Below are positions 24,307-32,958 of a stretch of 61,052 bases of DNA, in pieces. Source of the stretch: Candidatus Obscuribacterales bacterium (GTDB taxonomy: Bacteria > Cyanobacteriota > Vampirovibrionia > Obscuribacterales > Obscuribacteraceae); assembly GCA_020050685.1 (NCBI GenBank), contig JAGVKG010000036.1, forward strand, positions 1 through 61,052. Reading direction: 5' to 3'. The translations under genes were made by a program, and so were the position numbers. The notes under the pieces were generated by a model that saw nothing but the letters and a program-made list of their open reading frames with translations, had not been told where the DNA came from and searched no databases. Position 1 is the first letter of the stretch, and the number at the start of each line of letters is the position of its first letter.

Positions 24307-24704
24307 TTTGCTGGACGATAGGGTTGAAATCCAAGAAACGGTTTGCTTTGCCAGAAGGCAGCTGTGACTGTCAACGGTCCGGCAGGAGAAAGTATCAAGC
24401 GCAGAATTTTTCCCTCGAGAAACATCTCATCTATCTTTGATCCGGAAATCCAGCCCCAATCAACTGCACAGACGGCATCCGACAATTTCTCCTGTTGATT
24501 CGCTTGCTTAAGAGAAAGCGATACGAGCGGCAAATTTACCGTGCCGGCAGCTTCAATCACAACTACAGACGGCTCTTCTTGATCCTTTTGATTTTGCTGA
24601 TCTTGCGACTCCAAATAAATGGCAAATGTGTTCAAACTGGATTGCGCAAAGGCAATTGTTTTTCCTGAAAGTTTGGCAAGACTTTCTTCGCAACTGGTAG
24701 ACAA
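24303..24704 (-). CDS. Hypothetical protein coupled to the pseudo-receiver
   Basis: A 133-residue product from the TTG at 24704, which has GAGGAGA about seven bases upstream; a longer frame begins with ATG at 24737. Sequence features are a helical start (STSCEESLAKLSGKTIAFAQ), a Gln/Asp/Glu-rich linker (SQDQQNQKDQEEPS) and a beta-rich C-terminal half with GKILRLILSPAGPLTVTAAFW. No family recognised. Its stop overlaps the receiver gene start in ATGA, so the two are translated together and may act together. Confidence 0.6.
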   Translation of the reverse strand: MSTSCEESLAKLSGKTIAFAQSSLNTFAIYLESQDQQNQKDQEEPSVVVIEAAGTVNLPLVSLSLKQANQQEKLSDAVCAVDWGWISGSKIDEMFLEGKILRLILSPAGPLTVTAAFWQSKPFLGFQPYRPAK

Positions 24705-24884
24705 CTTTCTCTCCTCAAAACTCCACACCACCATCATAGCGCTAGATATATCTTGCTATCGAAAGCTAAAACTAAACACATCTGTCTTACCACCGTCAGT
24801 TGATGTTGCCAGGGCGCCTTGATTCAGGCAGCAATTCACTCTTCAAACGGCTGTCAACAGATCACGTGCCGTAATTATTCTCGC

Positions 24885-24890
24885 TATAAT
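24885..24890 (+). promoter_or_regulatory. -10 element before the 24946 gene
   Basis: TATAAT about 55 bases before the GTG at 24946, in the gap between divergent genes. No convincing -35. Confidence 0.4.
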
Positions 24891-24945
24891 TTGAAAGCTA
24901 TCTGACAAAACCTTACCAACCAAAAACTTCTCAAGAAGAAACTCG

Positions 24946-25935
24946 GTGAACAGATATATCTGGACTCAGGTCCAAGCTACTTTATGCATGTTGATTTTTG
25001 CCATTACCTACCCGGCTATGGTGGCGGCAAGCGCCATCTTGCCAGAAAGAGAAGAAAAACCGGCAACTAATTTGGCCGAATTGCCTGGCATATCGGATGC
25101 TGGTCAAAAACTAGATGCCGACTTGAAAAAGGTTTCTTTTCTTTCACCACGAGCTTGGGATATTGCCGAACTACTTGGCGTAACCGGTCTGATTGAGCGC
25201 TTGATTGTTCTGCAAGCAAACGATCGGCGTCTTCACGGCAAGGTAATGTCGGTTGAATGTCTCTCTCTGAGACAAGAATTGACAGAAGCCATCCTGACAA
25301 CAATGCTACAGGTGCACGATGTGATAGCCAAAATCGACACGGAAATTTCCACCTACAATCAGGTGCAAAACCTTTTAGAGGACAAGCGCGATAGAGCAAT
25401 CAGCTACAACGCTTGGGCAAACGTGATTGGTGCTGGTGCCTTAAACACAGGTGGCGCTGCCGGAGAATTGGTGCAATCAAACGAAGTCCCAGGTGAAATT
25501 GCTCAGGTCGTCGGTGGCGGCATCAACATGATCCTGGGAGCCTTGGCACTCAGGCAACAAAATGGTGGCAGGCACATGACCTCAGGCCACCCCAACATGC
25601 TTGCCCAAATTTTTGGCAGGCCGACTGAAAGCCAAACAGAATATCCTCCCTTGATTTGGCAGTACTTAAACAAAATTCCTGCCGGCAGTGGTGTTCCTGA
25701 CACACGCCGTCAATATGTAATCAATCAATGGGTTAACTTGCATGCCATCGACAATCCCGCGACGTCCAGAGGCAAAATACAGATCGAACGTCTTACTTCT
25801 ACTATGCCAAAACAAAATGTAGTAACAATTGATCTCTTGGAAGATCGCAAAGATTTGCTTGCCGATATCAGAGCCCAAGTCTCGCAAATGGATAGCGACT
25901 TGCTTGAACTTATGAATGCAATTAGGTCCTTATGA
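24946..25935 (+). CDS. Exported helical protein with glycine-rich hydrophobic hairpin
   Basis: 329 residues with a signal peptide (ATLCMLIFAITYPAMVAASA). A helical middle (ELTEAILTTMLQVHDVIAKIDTEI) is followed by a pair of small-residue hydrophobic segments (WANVIGAGALNTGGAAGEL and IAQVVGGGINMILGALALR) that look like a helical hairpin, then a helical tail. No family recognised. The layout resembles the minus-strand gene at 54131-55591. Its stop overlaps the next start as ATGA, so it is coupled to the TPR gene. GTG start. Function unknown. Confidence 0.6.
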   Translation: MNRYIWTQVQATLCMLIFAITYPAMVAASAILPEREEKPATNLAELPGISDAGQKLDADLKKVSFLSPRAWDIAELLGVTGLIERLIVLQANDRRLHGKVMSVECLSLRQELTEAILTTMLQVHDVIAKIDTEISTYNQVQNLLEDKRDRAISYNAWANVIGAGALNTGGAAGELVQSNEVPGEIAQVVGGGINMILGALALRQQNGGRHMTSGHPNMLAQIFGRPTESQTEYPPLIWQYLNKIPAGSGVPDTRRQYVINQWVNLHAIDNPATSRGKIQIERLTSTMPKQNVVTIDLLEDRKDLLADIRAQVSQMDSDLLELMNAIRSL

Positions 25936-27422
25936 AATTACTGAAGACGAACTTGGGCAAAGCAAATGATTGGCTGAGAGCCAGTCTTACAGGATTGGCA
26001 TTGAGCATAATCGCTTTAGGCGATTTTACTTGTATGCAGGCTAGTGCTGAGGCTAATGCTCAGACCAGTACTCAGGGCAAAGCTCAGTTGCTGGCTCAAG
26101 CATCGCCACAAGCCAATGAATGGAATAAGCGATTCGAACTGGCAGTCAAAGCCTACAACTTTCGCATTTATGATGAAGCCCAACGAAAGTTATCCGTACT
26201 GAATAAGTTACAGAGCGGCCTGGCTGGTTCAAACATTCATTACATCAAGGCTCGCGTCTTGCAAGCCAAAGTATATTATGCCGAAGGCAAGCTTGACTTA
26301 GCAGCACAAACTTATGCCAAATGTTCGCAGCTGTCCAAGAATTATTCTGGTCCGGACTCACTTGTGCATGCCGATTGTTTAGCCGGCTTGGCCCAAATTG
26401 CTTTAGTTAAAGGCGATGCCAAAAAAGCAGCAATGCTTTGTGACCAAGCCTTAGCAATAAAAAGGAAGTACTTAAACGAGAGCAGTCGCGCTCTCGGCAC
26501 AACATATACATTGTCGGCAAACATTTCTTTTGCGCTTGGGGCAGAAGAGCAAGCCCGCGAGTCATTTGTCAAAGCAATTGAGATATTGAGAAAGGACCCA
26601 GGACCGCAAGAATTAGATCTGGCTGATGCGCTGCGAGACTATGCTTTATTCAACAAAGAAATGGATCACTTGGATGATGCCACCAAAGACTATGAAGAAT
26701 CGTTTGCCCTGAAAGAAAAGGCGGTTCGCTTCACACAACCAGCTTGCTTGCGTGGTTTGATAAATTTCCCTTGGGACGATGGCATGCCTGGATGCTCACA
26801 GATTGTTGATGGCAAATTTCCCCTCAAATCAATTACGGTAAACGGTCTAAAAGTTTCTGCTTGTACTGTTGATCTGAGAAATATTATCGGTGTACTGGTA
26901 TCTCTGGAAAACGTTACACCTAGCCCAATGACCGTTGGTGTCGGTCCAGCACAATTTAAGATCACAAAACCAGGCACGAACGTCTTGAAAGCGCTTGATC
27001 ACAAATTTATTGATGAAACTTTGGAAGAAGAAACTTTTTGGGGACAAACTTGGAGACAGGAGTCGCTACGTTTCCTGCAAGCAACTTTCATTCCCCCTTT
27101 GCCCAAGAATCCCAATTTAGGAGATATTCCTCAGTCCAATGTTTTTGGTGATTGGGGCAAATGGCCGAGAGCGAGAGCCGGCGCACCACATATAGTGCCA
27201 ACTCATGCCTTGCTTGCCAATGCTCAATCAATCTTGGATCCATTAGCAAAAGGAGCAAGCCAAGCTCACTGTTTGAACTTGAATGGCATTTACATTGAGC
27301 CTAATTCTTCTCGCTCAAGTATTTTGTTTTATCAATACCAACCTTGGAACCAAGCAAAAGTAGAAGTCTCGATTGGCAACACAGTTTACGAATTACCTTT
27401 CCAATTCCAAGGCAAGTTATAA
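25932..27422 (+). CDS. Exported TPR-repeat protein
   Basis: A 496-residue product with a hydrophobic N-terminal segment (17-35) and an Ala/Gln-rich spacer (SAEANAQTSTQGKAQ). About five TPR-like repeats occupy 60-260 (AKVYYAEGKLDLAAQTYAKC, CLAGLAQIALVKGDAKKAA and similar, spaced about 42 residues as in kinesin-light-chain-type repeats). The C-terminal 220 residues are beta-rich and unassigned. Coupled by a four-base overlap to the helical unknown gene. Role unknown; the solenoid suggests assembly of a partner. Confidence 0.75.
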   Translation: MKLLKTNLGKANDWLRASLTGLALSIIALGDFTCMQASAEANAQTSTQGKAQLLAQASPQANEWNKRFELAVKAYNFRIYDEAQRKLSVLNKLQSGLAGSNIHYIKARVLQAKVYYAEGKLDLAAQTYAKCSQLSKNYSGPDSLVHADCLAGLAQIALVKGDAKKAAMLCDQALAIKRKYLNESSRALGTTYTLSANISFALGAEEQARESFVKAIEILRKDPGPQELDLADALRDYALFNKEMDHLDDATKDYEESFALKEKAVRFTQPACLRGLINFPWDDGMPGCSQIVDGKFPLKSITVNGLKVSACTVDLRNIIGVLVSLENVTPSPMTVGVGPAQFKITKPGTNVLKALDHKFIDETLEEETFWGQTWRQESLRFLQATFIPPLPKNPNLGDIPQSNVFGDWGKWPRARAGAPHIVPTHALLANAQSILDPLAKGASQAHCLNLNGIYIEPNSSRSSILFYQYQPWNQAKVEVSIGNTVYELPFQFQGKL

Positions 27423-27445
27423 GGCACGAGTTTAAACATTGACCT

Positions 27446-27525
27446 GAGAGATCCTTCGCACTGCTCAGGATGACACACTGTTAATTGGCTCAGGATGACA
27501 CGATATTATTTCGCTCAGGATGATT
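27446..27525. repeat. Intergenic repeat cluster, second copy
   Basis: GAGAGATCCTTCG...CTCAGGATGACA as at 4625-4662, followed by two more CTCAGGATGA units about 22-24 bases apart (27489 and 27514). It lies between the convergent TPR and beta-propeller genes. Confidence 0.55.
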
Positions 27526-27528
27526 TGA

Positions 27529-28299
27529 TTATTTGTAGCCGCCACCATACTGGACCAGGCCGACTTCCACATAACCATTTACGTCCCACAAGTGGGCATA
27601 GCTAGCAGTACCTGTGATCAAAAATCTGCCATCAGGACTAAAGCTTGCACCCATGACGGTTGATTCATGCGCCAACGAGCCTACTTCTTGCCCATCTGGA
27701 ATAGTCCACAACCTGGCTCTTTCCGATCCTGTGGTGAGCAATTTCGTTCCGTCCGGATTGAAGAGCACCGCCCGTGGTGCAAATGGCAGAGAGACAGTTA
27801 AGAGCGGCAAACCACCAGGAACTGACCATAAGCGCCAGCCACCTGCTGTAGCCGTGGCGACATAATTGCTCTGAGCGCTAAAAGCCGCTGTAGTCACATC
27901 GGCATTTTGTGAGAGAAGCGCTTTGAAGTGTCCGCCAGGCGCATCCCAAATTGCCGCCGTATTGCCACCACCAAGAAGAATGTAATTGCCATCGGGGCTA
28001 AAAGCAATCACCCGAATCACGGCACCATGCGGCATGCCTTGAATTGCCGCGCCGGTTTTCATGTTCCATAAGTAAGCCATATTGCCGTAAGCAGTGACAA
28101 AACATTGGCCATTGGGGCTAACAACAATCGAGCGCGCACCATCGGGAGGAACTAAGGTCGTATTGTCGGCAGATGATCGGCAACTGCTTGCATCAAACGA
28201 AATTGAATTTACAACGTTAAGCTGAGCATTGGCACTGAGGCATGTAAAGCAAAACAAAACAGCAACGAGATAAAAGACCTGAGCAGTAAATTTTTTCAC
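27529..28299 (-). CDS. Exported WD40-like beta-propeller protein
   Basis: A signal peptide (VFYLVAVLFCFTCLSANAQ) precedes five WD40-like blades of about 40 residues. Each has an FSPDG-type turn and a LW-type end (AYLWNMKTG, AAIWDAPGG, WRLWSVPGG, ARLWTIPDG, AHLWDVNGY). Five blades plus the N-terminal strand are fewer than the usual seven, so the propeller may be open or need a partner. GGAGGG lies before the ATG at 28299. It is on its own and convergent with the TPR gene. Function unknown. Confidence 0.75.
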   Translation of the reverse strand: MKKFTAQVFYLVAVLFCFTCLSANAQLNVVNSISFDASSCRSSADNTTLVPPDGARSIVVSPNGQCFVTAYGNMAYLWNMKTGAAIQGMPHGAVIRVIAFSPDGNYILLGGGNTAAIWDAPGGHFKALLSQNADVTTAAFSAQSNYVATATAGGWRLWSVPGGLPLLTVSLPFAPRAVLFNPDGTKLLTTGSERARLWTIPDGQEVGSLAHESTVMGASFSPDGRFLITGTASYAHLWDVNGYVEVGLVQYGGGYK

Positions 28300-28422
28300 G
28301 ACTACACCCTCCGAATTCGCGGCTCAACAATTCTAACAAGTTAACAAAGAGAAATCCGCCTGCCCACTAGATTGGGCAAGTGGATTTTCTCACTCTCTCA
28401 ATGGTTTTTAGCTCAGCTTCGA

Positions 28423-29364
28423 TTATTCAACGTCTGTGCTCTTTTTCTTTCTGCTCTCGCCATCTTCACCACCAACAACCTTGGCAACTGCGACTTTGGG
28501 CAATTTCTTTTTGCCATTAGCCACAGTTACTCTCGGCAAACTAACGCCGGTGCGTGGTTTCAATTGCGCTTCGATTTGATCAATGCGCTTGTTTATCTCA
28601 CGCGAAATATCGTCGACCCGCGGAAATGATACAGAACCAGACTGCTTCAATTGCGATTCAATTTGTTCGATACGCTTATCGATGCCTTGCGAGATTTCAT
28701 CGACCGAGGGGATATTCAAACCCATCTTCTCTTTCAATTGTTTCTCAACTTGGTCTAGCCTTTTGTTCACTTCCACAGAAATATCTCCGGAGCGTGGCAG
28801 ATTGACACCAGTTTTCTCTTGCAACTTTTCTTCCAATGCATCGAGGCGGCGGCTAAGCTCGTCCGATATTTCGTTCACACGCGGCAAAGTAATATCGGTC
28901 TTCTGCTTAATTTGCTGTTCGAGCTCATCAAGGCGGCTATTAATTTGTTTGGAAATTTCCTGCGAGCTTGGCAACACCTTAGTGGCCTTGTCTTTGACTT
29001 TCTGCTCAACTTCACCAATGCGTGCCTTTACTTCGGATGAAAGATCATTGACACCAAGAGCCGATGCAAGTGCTTTAATTGAATCAGCCATTACAACCAT
29101 TGGATCGAATTGACCTTCTTTTGAGGAAGTTTCTTTTTCCAATCTTTCCAATACCCACATCCTGGCCAAGACTCCGGCACCTGTACGTCTTTCTTTTGCC
29201 ACGGTCGACAAAAGTTCCATTTTGTCCGAATCTAAGCGAAACTGGACTGTGCTGTCTTTAGTTTGGCGTGCGCCCTTAGTGGCTGTAGTCGATGTTTCTG
29301 AACTTTCAACCTTCTTGCTTGCAGAATGCCCTTTAGCGTGTGATTTCTTTGCTCCCTTACTCAT
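28423..29364 (-). CDS. Ribbon-helix-helix protein with tandem 29-residue coiled-coil repeats
   Basis: A 313-residue protein from the ATG at 29364, supported by AGAGGAACG upstream. It has a Lys/Ser/Thr-rich tail (1-38), then a segment fitting a ribbon-helix-helix DNA-binding fold (STVQFRLDSDKMELLSTVAK, then ARMWVLERLEKE). After a spacer come five 29-residue repeats, roughly LPRVxEIS.EINKRLDQIE.QLK.KTGVS, at 131-275, with a sixth degenerate copy before them. Each repeat is a short amphipathic coiled coil broken by Pro. The tail is basic (RKKKSTDVE). RHH points to DNA binding; the repeats suggest multimer formation. No family is recognised for the whole. Confidence 0.75.
   Translation of the reverse strand: MSKGAKKSHAKGHSASKKVESSETSTTATKGARQTKDSTVQFRLDSDKMELLSTVAKERRTGAGVLARMWVLERLEKETSSKEGQFDPMVVMADSIKALASALGVNDLSSEVKARIGEVEQKVKDKATKVLPSSQEISKQINSRLDELEQQIKQKTDITLPRVNEISDELSRRLDALEEKLQEKTGVNLPRSGDISVEVNKRLDQVEKQLKEKMGLNIPSVDEISQGIDKRIEQIESQLKQSGSVSFPRVDDISREINKRIDQIEAQLKPRTGVSLPRVTVANGKKKLPKVAVAKVVGGEDGESRKKKSTDVE
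28540..28974 (-). repeat. Five tandem 87-bp coding repeats
   Basis: Encodes the five consecutive 29-residue units of the RHH/coiled-coil protein, each opening LPR or IPS and ending near KTGVS. The conserved positions are the Pro, the EIS and the RLDxIExQLK core. Confidence 0.85.
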
Positions 29365-29611
29365 AATTCGTTCCTCTTTTGAAGATAAAAGCAACCGCTT
29401 TTTGCGGTTCGTTTTCGCCCATTTGTATGACAAAGTAACACAAATGTCTGACCCTGTCAAACGATTCTTGACAAGGAGAATTTGCCGCTATCACAATCCC
29501 GGCAAGCGTTTTCCACCTTTTTCTCTCAAATGAAAAAACTATGACTATACTTAAAACGATAGATTTCCCACCCCATCCAAGCGCACAATTTCGTAGAGGA
29601 CATTGGCTAAG

Positions 29612-30118
29612 ATGACGAACGAGCCACAAATATTGCTAGCCGCCTGTTTGGCTTCTTTGCTGGAAGAATACGAGGCCGTGCTTGCCCAATTGGATGAATT
29701 GACCAAAGACGGTCATGAATTGCAAGCTTGTTTCAATATCATCAAAGAGATGAAAGAGTTGGACAAGCAAATGTCACCGCTCACAAATAAAGGCGAACGC
29801 CTGCGCAACCAATATAAGAGCTTAAAAGACAAATTGAAAAATGCCAGCACTACAGGCGAAATTCAAGAATTGCGCGAAGCACAATCGCATTTGCAAAACA
29901 CTCATGATCAAGTTATGTCTGAGCTCAATTCCGTTCTCGCCAATCGCGATTCGCTGCAGTCACACCTAGAGCAAAAATACAGCAATTTGCAAATCAGCAA
30001 TTTAGACTCTCTGTTTTCAAAGTGGAGACAAACAACTCTGACTTTGGCAGAAGTCGGTCAGCACCTAGAGGACTTACAAGGGGAAATTGAAGAGCTGGAA
30101 ACGAATTCGCAGACCTGA
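29612..30118 (+). CDS. Coiled-coil protein of unknown function
   Basis: A 168-residue acidic helical protein with heptad-like patterns over almost its whole length (for example LEEYEAVLAQLDELTKDGHE and HLEDLQGEIEELE). It has no signal peptide or hydrophobic segment, so it is probably cytosolic. The ATG at 29612 follows GAGG at 29596-29599; a TTG at 29603 is the other possibility. It precedes the secreted protein at 30172 by 53 bases. It is divergent from the RHH coiled-coil gene. No family recognised. Confidence 0.65.
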   Translation: MTNEPQILLAACLASLLEEYEAVLAQLDELTKDGHELQACFNIIKEMKELDKQMSPLTNKGERLRNQYKSLKDKLKNASTTGEIQELREAQSHLQNTHDQVMSELNSVLANRDSLQSHLEQKYSNLQISNLDSLFSKWRQTTLTLAEVGQHLEDLQGEIEELETNSQT

Positions 30119-30171
30119 AATGCTAAGATTATTTTGGTAAGATAAATCAGACGCCATGAGGCCGCTTTCCG

Positions 30172-30831
30172 ATGAAAAAATCTACCCTGCTTCTTCTGCT
30201 TCTCTTGCTGCAACCCTGTGATCCAAATTCAAGCATTTTGGCCAAGGAAAATGCCGAGAGCCAGGGTAATCAAATTCAGAAAAAGCCTGTGATCAAAGGC
30301 GTGATCAAATTCAATGCCTTGAAAGCAGAGGAAAAACTTTCCGTCATCAAGGCCAATGCCAAGAAATTGCACAAAATGTCGCTTGTCTTTATGAGCGAAT
30401 TGAAGCGTCCAAATATGGTCACTACTGGACCGGTGAATGTGATTGGCTCAACAGTAACGCCTGCAATGCCGCTGCCGACCGGCGAAATGCAACTGGGCAC
30501 CTTGCCACCGCGTACAAAAATGCTCAGGGCAATGGTTTACGAAATCAACAAAATCGTCAACGAAATCCATGATCAACAACAATCACTAAAAGTGCAACTC
30601 TCCGCACATCCTAAGCTGATTGATGATTGGTACACGGTTACAAGTTTGAAACGGGATATGGTCGAGCATTACAATCACCTCAAATTACTTTGTGACGAGG
30701 AGAAGCCGGACTGCAAAGCCGCGGGTAAAGATATCCTGGCTATTTATGACGCTGCAGAAAAAATCCAAGATCCGCTCGATCAAATAATTGCTGCACTTGC
30801 AGCTGAAAAAGCCACTAGCGTTAAAAATTAA
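30172..30831 (+). CDS. Exported protein of unknown function
   Basis: A leucine-rich signal (MKKSTLLLLLLLLQPCDPNSS) with a Cys at 16 leaves lipoprotein processing possible, though the box LQPC is imperfect. The mature part is helical and basic, with a proline-rich interruption (TVTPAMPLPTGEMQLGTLPP) and two Cys in LCDEEKPDCKAAG. No family recognised. It resembles the 31448-32302 product in layout: signal, polar N-terminus, then a long helical domain. Confidence 0.6.
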   Translation: MKKSTLLLLLLLLQPCDPNSSILAKENAESQGNQIQKKPVIKGVIKFNALKAEEKLSVIKANAKKLHKMSLVFMSELKRPNMVTTGPVNVIGSTVTPAMPLPTGEMQLGTLPPRTKMLRAMVYEINKIVNEIHDQQQSLKVQLSAHPKLIDDWYTVTSLKRDMVEHYNHLKLLCDEEKPDCKAAGKDILAIYDAAEKIQDPLDQIIAALAAEKATSVKN

Positions 30832-30962
30832 GCCCCATATAAATCCAGCAATTATCTTAAATCAGCCAGGTTCAGGGAACCATTTGCAAGGCCTACGCGT
30901 CCCCCAACACGTCCCATCAAAGGGGCTAAGCATTCATAATGCTACCAACACAATCTTAAATA

Positions 30963-31023
30963 GGCACCATAAGTGGTGCCGAACAAAAGACCGCCCTTGC
31001 CCGCATAGAGGAAATCGGGCAAG
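30963..31023 (+). promoter_or_regulatory. Two hairpins in the leader of a small secreted protein
   Basis: GGCACCA-TAAG-TGGTGCC (30963-30980) is a perfect 7-bp stem with a four-base loop. CTTGCCCG...CGGGCAAG (30996-31003 and 31016-31023) is an 8-bp stem that ends three bases before the AAGGAGG ribosome-binding site. The first could end upstream transcription, though no T-run follows. The second could affect translation of the next gene. Confidence 0.5.
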
Positions 31024-31038
31024 TAGAAGGAGGAAGTT

Positions 31039-31326
31039 ATGAAATGTAACCTTGCAAAATACCTGTTATTAGCAAGTTTCATCATTGGAGCGCAGACGAT
31101 TGCTCTGCCAGATACAGCCAAGGCGGATGATTTGGATGATGTGATGATCTTAGAAAGGCCAGTTAGACCCATGGTAATTCAACGGATTGATGATAGACCA
31201 ATGATCATCGAAAGACGGGCCTATACAAAACCATTAATCATTAAAAAGAAACATCATAGATGGTTTCATGACGATGACAATGTACGGGTCAGACTACCAT
31301 TCCTTGAAATAGATGTAGATGACTAA
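31039..31326 (+). CDS. Small exported basic protein
   Basis: A 95-residue product with a signal peptide (YLLLASFIIGAQTIALPDT). The remainder is short and charged: alternating Pro/Ile-Arg segments (RPVRPMVIQRIDDRPMIIER), a basic KKKHHRWFHDDDN stretch and an acidic end. The ATG follows GAAGGAGGAAGTT, an excellent ribosome-binding site that fixes the start. Two hairpins lie directly upstream. No family recognised; likely a small abundant envelope protein. Confidence 0.7.
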   Translation: MKCNLAKYLLLASFIIGAQTIALPDTAKADDLDDVMILERPVRPMVIQRIDDRPMIIERRAYTKPLIIKKKHHRWFHDDDNVRVRLPFLEIDVDD

Positions 31327-31447
31327 TTGTGTTTTCAGCCAAGTTGAGGGACGAAGCTGGAAAACTTGGGCAGGGACCGCCATCCCTGCTTAAGTTTTTG
31401 CTTGAAAAATGGAGTATTGTGGAATGTAGATAGGTAGGGCATTGGGG

Positions 31448-32302
31448 ATGGGAATCTTGAAAGCACGCTCCATTTTGTTCAAGTCGTTTCAACTGGCAAT
31501 TTTCTTGGCTGCCTTGATTGCAACGCCTGATAATCTGCTCCCAGCCTGGGCTCAGACTGGCGCTCAGTTTCCCAAAGAAGATACTTCAACACCGAGCGAT
31601 ACTCAGCCTGGCCAAACTGGCGCTCAAACGCCAAAGACAGATGCCAGCACACCAACAGAAACAAAAAAAGGTCCCTTTAATTTAAAAGGCGGCGTCGTTA
31701 AAGGCGATCGCACACCAACGGAAGTACTCAAGGCTATTAATGATGCTGCCGGCAAATTAAAGCACGAAGCAAAATCATTATTCAAAGAGTGCACTCGGCA
31801 AAACTATATTGAGGCACAGTCGCCCACGATTACTGGCGGCTTTGGTTTCGTGATTGTGGATAAGCCGGATTTTTCTTACGAGCCAGGCTATCTTCCGCCC
31901 AATGAAAATAAGGTGGCAAGCTTTGTGGCAAGCATTCAGAAATTAACTGACACCTTGGAAGAACACGTCGCCGATTTAGCACTTCCTACTGATACTTTGG
32001 CCAATGTCAATCCAATTGGCCGAGACATCAAACAAATCATGGGCGATCTTGTCCAGCATAAAGCCAATTTAGCTGGTCTGGTTAACGCCTACGACTTAAA
32101 TACCAATATGATTGTGCGCAACGCCGAACGTCTGATCGATGACTCACGCGTAATTCAACTAGAATGCAAGCAAGCAGCCGGTGCTTTGCAAAACAGTCCT
32201 TCTTATGGACTGGCTGCTAAATCCACTGCAGATAGCGATGCTAGTGCGAAGAATCATCCATTCTCCAATATCAGAAAAGAAGCACAAAATATTCCATTCT
32301 AA
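31448..32302 (+). CDS. Exported protein of unknown function
   Basis: A hydrophobic signal (SFQLAIFLAALIATPDN, cleaved near AWAQ) is followed by a Thr/Pro/Gln-rich spacer in which TGAQxPKxDxST occurs twice. A helical domain follows (EVLKAINDAAGKLKHEAKSL, then KVASFVASIQKLTDTLEEHV). Start at ATG 31448 (AGGG eight bases before); TTG 31442 is an alternative. It resembles the gene at 30172 in layout. No family recognised. Confidence 0.6.
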   Translation: MGILKARSILFKSFQLAIFLAALIATPDNLLPAWAQTGAQFPKEDTSTPSDTQPGQTGAQTPKTDASTPTETKKGPFNLKGGVVKGDRTPTEVLKAINDAAGKLKHEAKSLFKECTRQNYIEAQSPTITGGFGFVIVDKPDFSYEPGYLPPNENKVASFVASIQKLTDTLEEHVADLALPTDTLANVNPIGRDIKQIMGDLVQHKANLAGLVNAYDLNTNMIVRNAERLIDDSRVIQLECKQAAGALQNSPSYGLAAKSTADSDASAKNHPFSNIRKEAQNIPF

Positions 32303-32365
32303 TTTGGCAATGAAGATCGGTCATCTAAAGACAACCGACCTGCAAGCATCGCAAATTACTTGGGC

Positions 32366-32899
32366 TTATCCTTTGCGATTAAATCCACCTCTATGTCCGG
32401 CAAAAGCAAAGTGACGTCCGTGGTGTTTGTGTCCACCAAAGGCTTGTTTCATCAACATGCGGTGCCGAATTTTTTCTCTCTGTTCATCAGTAAGAACAGA
32501 CATCATGTCCAAGCGGAATGCCAGTTTTTCCTTAGCCAAATCTGCTCTGAGAGTACTGATTTTTTCCTGCAAAACAAATGCTTCTTGCCGATTCACTTCT
32601 TTCTTCGTCAGCAGACCACGCAATTGGCGTCCAAGGCCTTTCAGTTCCACTTTCTTGCCGGCAGTCTTGCTTAAAAAATTGTCTTTCAGAGCGGCAATTT
32701 TTTCCAATTGCTCGTCCGTTAAAGTGGACTTCATGCCACAGGGGCTCGCACCTCTCGTACATGCTCCTTTCTTATCCGAAAGTGATACCACTCCCGATGG
32801 TGTCCCTCCGGCTTGGCTTGGGTCTGCAGCCAGTGCCGGCAACCCAACCAGTGCACTCGAAAGAAGTAGATTGCATAACACTTGGCGATTGAATTTCAT
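32366..32899 (-). CDS. Spy/CpxP-family periplasmic protein
   Basis: A signal peptide (MKFNRQVLCNLLLSSALVGLPALA) precedes a helical domain with two LTxxQ motifs (LTDEQLEKIAALK and LTDEQREKIRHR), the hallmark of the Spy/CpxP family of periplasmic chaperones and stress sensors. The C-terminus is His/Gly-rich (GGHKHHGRHFAFAGH), which could bind metal. The ATG at 32899 has GGAGGTTTCTT before it, and an upstream ATG at 32977 is rejected. The mature start also contains two Cys (ACTRGASPCG). Likely protects the envelope from misfolding. Confidence 0.85.
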   Translation of the reverse strand: MKFNRQVLCNLLLSSALVGLPALAADPSQAGGTPSGVVSLSDKKGACTRGASPCGMKSTLTDEQLEKIAALKDNFLSKTAGKKVELKGLGRQLRGLLTKKEVNRQEAFVLQEKISTLRADLAKEKLAFRLDMMSVLTDEQREKIRHRMLMKQAFGGHKHHGRHFAFAGHRGGFNRKG

Positions 32900-32958
32900 A
32901 AGAAACCTCCAGTCAAAAAACCTAATATAAGTAGTGAAAAAACATTGAAAGCAACAAA

